Below, in pieces: positions 60,056-64,000 of a stretch of 64,000 nt of DNA. Source of the stretch: Pseudomonas laurentiana. GTDB taxonomy: Bacteria; Pseudomonadota; Gammaproteobacteria; Pseudomonadales; Pseudomonadaceae. Position 1 is the first letter of the stretch, and the number at the start of each line of letters is the position of its first letter. The notes below the pieces were generated by a model, which saw only the letters and a program-made list of their open reading frames with translations, searched no databases and was not told the origin of the DNA. The stretch spans positions 248,001 through 312,000 of the forward strand of contig NZ_BMQU01000002.1 of the NCBI RefSeq assembly GCF_014648275.1. Reading direction: 5' to 3'. The position numbers and the translations under genes are program-made.

Positions 60056-62543
60056 GGTCGTCGAAGAACGCTTTGCTGCCATCGACCTGAGACGATGCCC
60101 GGGGCAGGTTCTGCGCCTCCCCGGTCGGCGTCTCGACATGCCAGTAACAATGCCTGACGGCGCGCGTGACGGCGACATAGGCCAGGCGCAAGACTTCGTC
60201 CTTCTGCGCATTGTCGTAGGCTTCAGGGTCACCGCTACGGCCAAGCCCGGCTTGGCGATACACCTGATTCTTGTACGGCGAACGCGTCACATGCTGGCAA
60301 TCGCCAAGCATGAACACCGCATCGGCCTGCAGCCCCTTGGCGCTGTGGTAGGTCAGCTGACGGAACCGGCGTTGCCCTGGCGCAAGGCCCTTCTCATGGT
60401 TGATAAGCGGCTGTAAATACTCTGAAATCAATGACTTATCGCTGCTTTTTCGATACAACATCATCACCGAATCCCCCTGCCGATAATGCGTCATCAACTG
60501 CTGGGCAAGCGCCGCCTCATCACGCGGCTGCACCGTGACCGGCACGGCGTCCTCGGCCGCCAGACCACAGGCTTTGGCTTTCTTGCCGTTGATCGCCGGA
60601 GCCGGCTTAACAATGTGCTCGGCTGCATCAATGATGTGCTGGTGGCTGCGGTAGTTGTCGCTAAGCATCACCCGCGTGCTGGACGGCGAGACGAATTCCT
60701 TGGCGAACTCCATGAAGTACTTGGGTGAGCTACCCCGCCAGCCGTAGATCGATTGCCAGTCATCGCCCACGCACAGCAGCGACGAATGCTGGGCGGTGCG
60801 CCCCACATGCAATGCTGGCCCGCGCCGGCGGATTTCACGCAGACAGGCCCGTAGCCAGGAAACGATCTGCGGCGAGACATCCTGGAACTCGTCGATCATC
60901 AGGTGCGCCAAAGGCCTGAGCAAGGCATCGGGCAACAAGCGCAGGTTCTCGGGGGTGTTCTCCGCGAACAGGGCGAACATTCGGTTATAGCTCATGATCG
61001 GCGGCGACTGCGCCAACAGGTGGTTCTCCAGCGCCCGCCAGTACAGACTCAAGGCTTCAAAGAACAGTGCATCGCTGTCACCCGCTGGAAAGCTCATGCG
61101 CCCGACTGCTGCGCAAACGTCCAGGCCAAGGTTCTCGATGAACCCGGCAGCACTGACGAAGGCGTCCAGGAGCGGCACCGACGAGAGCTCGCCCTTGACC
61201 TTGTAGTCAAAGCCCGGCCCGGCCACGGCATCCGTTGCAAGGGAGGCGGTCAAGCGCTTGGCTGCCGAATAGTTTTCAAGCCATATCAATGGCTTATCGC
61301 AGAAAGCTTGAAACAACGTGCGTTTGATAACCCACTCGGCCCACACCGGTAACTTGGCACTCGGGCGCTTGTAGTCCTTGTTTTCCCCAGGATCGAAACC
61401 CAATACGACCCAGGCATCGAGTTCGGCAATGTAGCCATGGAAATGAAAACGGCTGCCATTGATTTCCACGGTTTCCCGGCTTGGCTCGATGCCCCTGATC
61501 GGCCATGCGCCCGCCCTGAACCAGAGGTCTTCAATCGTGTCGCACAACTCCTCGTCGCGCTCGGCAGACAGTTGCGTCACCGCAGCGCGTTTCTGCACGT
61601 CGGGATGATCGCGGTCCAACGCCTTGAGCTGCAAGGCCTGGCGCCGCAGGGTCGTGATCAACTCGGCAAAGCGAGGGCTACCCTGCATCAGGTCGCGGTA
61701 GCACAGGTTCAACTGCTGACGCTGGGCATCATTGATACGCAGGTCAAAGGGGTTGGTCTCGGCATTCGACTCGCTGCCACCCGGTAGCTCACTGCCCAGC
61801 GTCTCAAAGGCCCGCAGCTGGCTGAAACCCGGCAGGCTGCGCACCAGTGGCAGAATCCACGAATGGAAGGTACGCACCAACTCGCGGGCCTCTACCGGGG
61901 TCAGGTTGAGGTCCCATAAGGCAAACACCTGGGTCAGTCGTACGATGAAGTCCTTGCGCGACTCCCGCGTGAACGTAACCACGGTCATGGCATCCAGCTC
62001 ATAGCCCAGGTAGTGGCGCAACAGCAGAATACGCAGCACCAGGGACGTGGACTTGCCAGCACCGGCACCCGCAATCACGCAGGTCGAGGGCGTGTCACTG
62101 AAGATCATTTTCCATTGCGCGGCGCTGGGCTGTGCCTGCGCGGGCAGGCGCTGCGCAACGTCGGCCTTGAAGCGTTTTTTCAGCTCGGCACTGAGCGGCA
62201 GACGCCAATCGTCGAACAGGCTGTCGTCCTGTCCTGGCACGACATGCGCATCGGGGCGGGTATCACGAATCACCAGAACCTGGCGGCCGGCCTCGAAACC
62301 GTCGACACGGCCCTCCTCATAGCCCTCGCGCAAGCCCTCGGCATGGCCGGTACGTTGGCCGCTGGCATGCCCCTGAAACCACGAGTCGCGGTGCTGTGCC
62401 TGCAACCGGCTCAGGCCTCGACCAAGGACACGGGCCAACAACCGCCTGACCCAGGGTAACTGGGCCGGCGGGGTTAATTCCGGGGGGTGCTTGGGGCGCT
62501 CGTGTGACACACCGACTCCAACTGAAAAGGGCTCTGTCGCCAT
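60045..62543 (-). CDS. UvrD/Rep-family helicase with N-terminal GxxxG repeat
   Basis: An 832-aa superfamily-1 helicase. Motif I is CVIAGAGAGKSTSLVLRI, Ia VVTFTRESRKDF, II LMIDEFQDVSPQ, III LLCVGDDWQSIYGWRGS, IV region SDNYRSHQHI, and the late motif LAYVAVTRAVRHCYW. The order is complete, so it should unwind DNA. Residues 58-86 hold eight glycines spaced exactly four apart (G-x3 repeated), unusual for this family. The start is preceded by a possible RBS. Likely a DNA repair or recombination enzyme; no partner nuclease gene is adjacent. Confidence 0.85.
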   Translation of the reverse strand: MATEPFSVGVGVSHERPKHPPELTPPAQLPWVRRLLARVLGRGLSRLQAQHRDSWFQGHASGQRTGHAEGLREGYEEGRVDGFEAGRQVLVIRDTRPDAHVVPGQDDSLFDDWRLPLSAELKKRFKADVAQRLPAQAQPSAAQWKMIFSDTPSTCVIAGAGAGKSTSLVLRILLLRHYLGYELDAMTVVTFTRESRKDFIVRLTQVFALWDLNLTPVEARELVRTFHSWILPLVRSLPGFSQLRAFETLGSELPGGSESNAETNPFDLRINDAQRQQLNLCYRDLMQGSPRFAELITTLRRQALQLKALDRDHPDVQKRAAVTQLSAERDEELCDTIEDLWFRAGAWPIRGIEPSRETVEINGSRFHFHGYIAELDAWVVLGFDPGENKDYKRPSAKLPVWAEWVIKRTLFQAFCDKPLIWLENYSAAKRLTASLATDAVAGPGFDYKVKGELSSVPLLDAFVSAAGFIENLGLDVCAAVGRMSFPAGDSDALFFEALSLYWRALENHLLAQSPPIMSYNRMFALFAENTPENLRLLPDALLRPLAHLMIDEFQDVSPQIVSWLRACLREIRRRGPALHVGRTAQHSSLLCVGDDWQSIYGWRGSSPKYFMEFAKEFVSPSSTRVMLSDNYRSHQHIIDAAEHIVKPAPAINGKKAKACGLAAEDAVPVTVQPRDEAALAQQLMTHYRQGDSVMMLYRKSSDKSLISEYLQPLINHEKGLAPGQRRFRQLTYHSAKGLQADAVFMLGDCQHVTRSPYKNQVYRQAGLGRSGDPEAYDNAQKDEVLRLAYVAVTRAVRHCYWHVETPTGEAQNLPRASSQVDGSKAFFDDLRP

Positions 62544-62729
62544 GTTCGCTCCATTGACCGCAAAGCACCAGCCGATTGCTTGTAGATCAGGTAATTAGGC
62601 GATGAAGTGAATCCATCACTGCACCTTTTACATCTAATAATCAGATCAATATAAGCCGAAATTTACGCTTAATTTCGATCATTAAGTGCGCGATCATCAT
62701 TTCCATAAACCTTGCCGAGGAGATGACTC

Positions 62730-63428
62730 ATGTTGCAACTGCGCCCTTTCGCCACCCTTGGCCATGCCAACCACGGCTGGCTGGATGCCCATCATCACTT
62801 TTCATTCGCCGAATACTACGACCCCGAGCGCATGCACTGGGGCACCCTGCGGGTCTGGAACGATGACCTGATCGCTGCAGGCAGCGGTTTCCCACCGCAC
62901 CCGCACCGTGACATGGAAATCATTACCTATGTCCGCGAAGGGGCAATCAGTCACCAGGACAACCTGGGCAACAAAGGCCGTACGGAAGCGGGCGATGTGC
63001 AAGTGATGAGCGCCGGGACCGGAATCGTCCACAGTGAGTACAACCTGGAGAAGGTTGATACGCGCATCTTCCAGATCTGGATCATTCCAGAGCGCAGCGG
63101 CGAAGCACCCTCGTGGGGCACCCGTCCGTTTCCCAAAGGTGAGCGCGGCGAAGGCTTCGTGACCCTGGCCAGTGGCCGTGAAGGTGACGAGCAAAGCTTG
63201 CGCATCCGGTCTGACGCACGGCTGGTCGCGGCGACACTGAAAGCCGGAGAAAGCGCCGAGTACGTGCTGGACAGCGGACGTCGCGGCTATCTGGTGCCGG
63301 CCAAAGGGCTGATCGAGGTCAACGGTGTGCGCGCCGCTGCCCGTGACGGCCTGGCGATCGAAGACGAATCGTTGCTGCGAGTGACGGCGCTGGAGGACAG
63401 CGAAATCGTTCTGGTCGATGTTGCCTGA
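62730..63428 (+). CDS. YhhW-type pirin family protein
   Basis: A 232-aa bicupin of the pirin family, closest in length to E. coli YhhW, which has quercetinase activity. The metal-ligand set is visible in PPHPHRDMEIITY, GTGIVHSEYN and Glu in the same strand. The 3-His/1-Glu pattern matches other pirins. GAGGAG lies 7 nt before ATG 62730. It is a single gene, followed by a strong hairpin. Confidence 0.88.
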   Translation: MLQLRPFATLGHANHGWLDAHHHFSFAEYYDPERMHWGTLRVWNDDLIAAGSGFPPHPHRDMEIITYVREGAISHQDNLGNKGRTEAGDVQVMSAGTGIVHSEYNLEKVDTRIFQIWIIPERSGEAPSWGTRPFPKGERGEGFVTLASGREGDEQSLRIRSDARLVAATLKAGESAEYVLDSGRRGYLVPAKGLIEVNGVRAAARDGLAIEDESLLRVTALEDSEIVLVDVA

Positions 63429-63431
63429 CCG

Positions 63432-63459
63432 GCACCCGCCCCGCTAACGGGGCGGGTGC
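63432..63459. terminator. Bidirectional hairpin between convergent pirin and pgm
   Basis: A perfect 12-bp inverted repeat (GCACCCGCCCCG / CGGGGCGGGTGC) with a CTAA loop lies 3 bp after the pirin stop and 11 bp from the pgm stop. There is no T-run on either strand, so it may work through stem strength. Confidence 0.7.
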
Positions 63460-63470
63460 GCGACCAAAGA

Positions 63471-64000
63471 TCAGGAAATGGCGTTATCGACCAATTCCTG
63501 GGCTTCGCTTACCAGGCGCTGCAGGTGTGCATCGTCGATAAAGCTCTCGGCGTAGATCTTGTAGATGTCCTCGGTACCCGACGGACGCGCCGCAAACCAG
63601 CCGTTGGCGGTCATCACTTTCAAACCGCCGATGGCCTGGCCATTGCCCGGCGCATGACTGAGGATCTGCTGAATTGGCTCACCGGCCAGTTCAGTGGACT
63701 TCACCTGCTCCGGCGCCAGCTTGCTCAACAGGGCTTTCTGTTGCGGGTTGGCCTTGGCCTCGACACGCGTCGCGAAGGGTTCACCCAGCTCGGCGGTCAA
63801 TGCGGCATACGCCTGGCTCGGGTTACGCCCGGTACGCGCGGTGATTTCCGCCGCCAGCAACGCCGGGATCAAGCCGTCCTTGTCGGTGGCCCACACACTG
63901 CCATCCTTGCGCAGGAACGAAGCACCGGCACTCTCTTCGCCACCAAAACCGAGCGAGCCGTCGAACAGCCCTTCGGCAAAGAACTTGAAACCAACCGGCA
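63471..64000 (-). CDS. pgm: Alpha-D-phosphohexomutase (phosphoglucomutase Pgm), 3' part
   Basis: The C-terminal 176 residues of a phosphohexomutase are in the window and the gene runs off the right edge. The sugar-binding loop GEESAG (in [11 protein letters not shown]) and the phosphate-binding [15 protein letters not shown] are intact. This fits bacterial alpha-D-glucose phosphomutase (about 545 aa). It interconverts glucose-1-phosphate and glucose-6-phosphate for trehalose, glycogen or polysaccharide precursors. Confidence 0.92.
   Translation of the reverse strand, partial: PVGFKFFAEGLFDGSLGFGGEESAGASFLRKDGSVWATDKDGLIPALLAAEITARTGRNPSQAYAALTAELGEPFATRVEAKANPQQKALLSKLAPEQVKSTELAGEPIQQILSHAPGNGQAIGGLKVMTANGWFAARPSGTEDIYKIYAESFIDDAHLQRLVSEAQELVDNAIS

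Overview
The window looks like Pseudomonas chromosome, of the P. putida / P. fluorescens kind. It is GC-rich and gene-dense. It carries a Fap amyloid operon, a DUF1652 protein, an orphan ccoN and a gene set matching the MnxS/MnxR manganese-oxidation regulators known from P. putida GB-1. No rRNA, tRNA, CRISPR array, insertion sequence or phage gene was seen.

Layout. (1) 1-4065: the 3' end of an upstream gene, then fapC-, fapD-, fapE- and fapF-like genes for a functional amyloid; the amyloid subunit has unusual His/Asp/Gly-rich segments. (2) 4132-9415: a CHASE-GGDEF-EAL c-di-GMP protein, a GapN-like dehydrogenase and an unrecognised 396-aa protein. (3) 9424-13792: an NtrC-type regulator and two paralogous membrane sensor kinases, matching MnxR and MnxS1/MnxS2. 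(4) 14051-19553: a divergent operon of two related secreted proteins of unknown family and two curlin-repeat proteins (CsgB- and CsgA-like). (5) 20317-29799, minus strand: a receiver-only response regulator, a type II secretion / type IV pilus-like apparatus (GspE, PilM/N/O-like, GspC-like, lipoprotein secretin, three pseudopilins) and, translationally coupled to it, csgE-csgF-csgG. (6) 30022-41377, minus strand: a 1,932-aa multicopper oxidase resembling McoA/MofA manganese oxidases, a YVTN beta-propeller, two SCO copper chaperones, a cytochrome c / periplasmic-binding-protein fusion and a SurA-N-like chaperone. (7) 41558-53032: housekeeping and stress genes, including an isochorismatase-type hydrolase, pirin, LysE, an RstAB-like two-component pair divergent from an RND pump, mobA and a MarR/OhrR-like regulator. 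(8) 53156-57999: rpe, an alpha/beta hydrolase, an AMP-forming ligase and a PLP decarboxylase fused to an acyl carrier domain. (9) 58404-64000: an orphan ccoN with a 70-aa partner, a UvrD-like helicase, a second pirin and the 3' end of pgm.

How the parts fit. Three transcription units (the curli/matrix operon, the pseudopilus-csgEFG operon and the multicopper oxidase operon) each have a sigma54-type -24/-12 promoter. Each also has a GC-rich palindrome roughly 105-150 bp upstream of the expected start; three of the four palindromes have the form CCCC-N6-GGGG. Two of the promoters also have a good IHF-like site in between. The only sigma54 activator in the window is the MnxR-like protein, next to its sensor kinases. 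I infer one regulon that couples manganese oxidation to a curli-like extracellular matrix and a dedicated secretion apparatus. This is the most interesting hypothesis in the window. The ligase/decarboxylase-ACP operon is a second candidate for an undescribed pathway.
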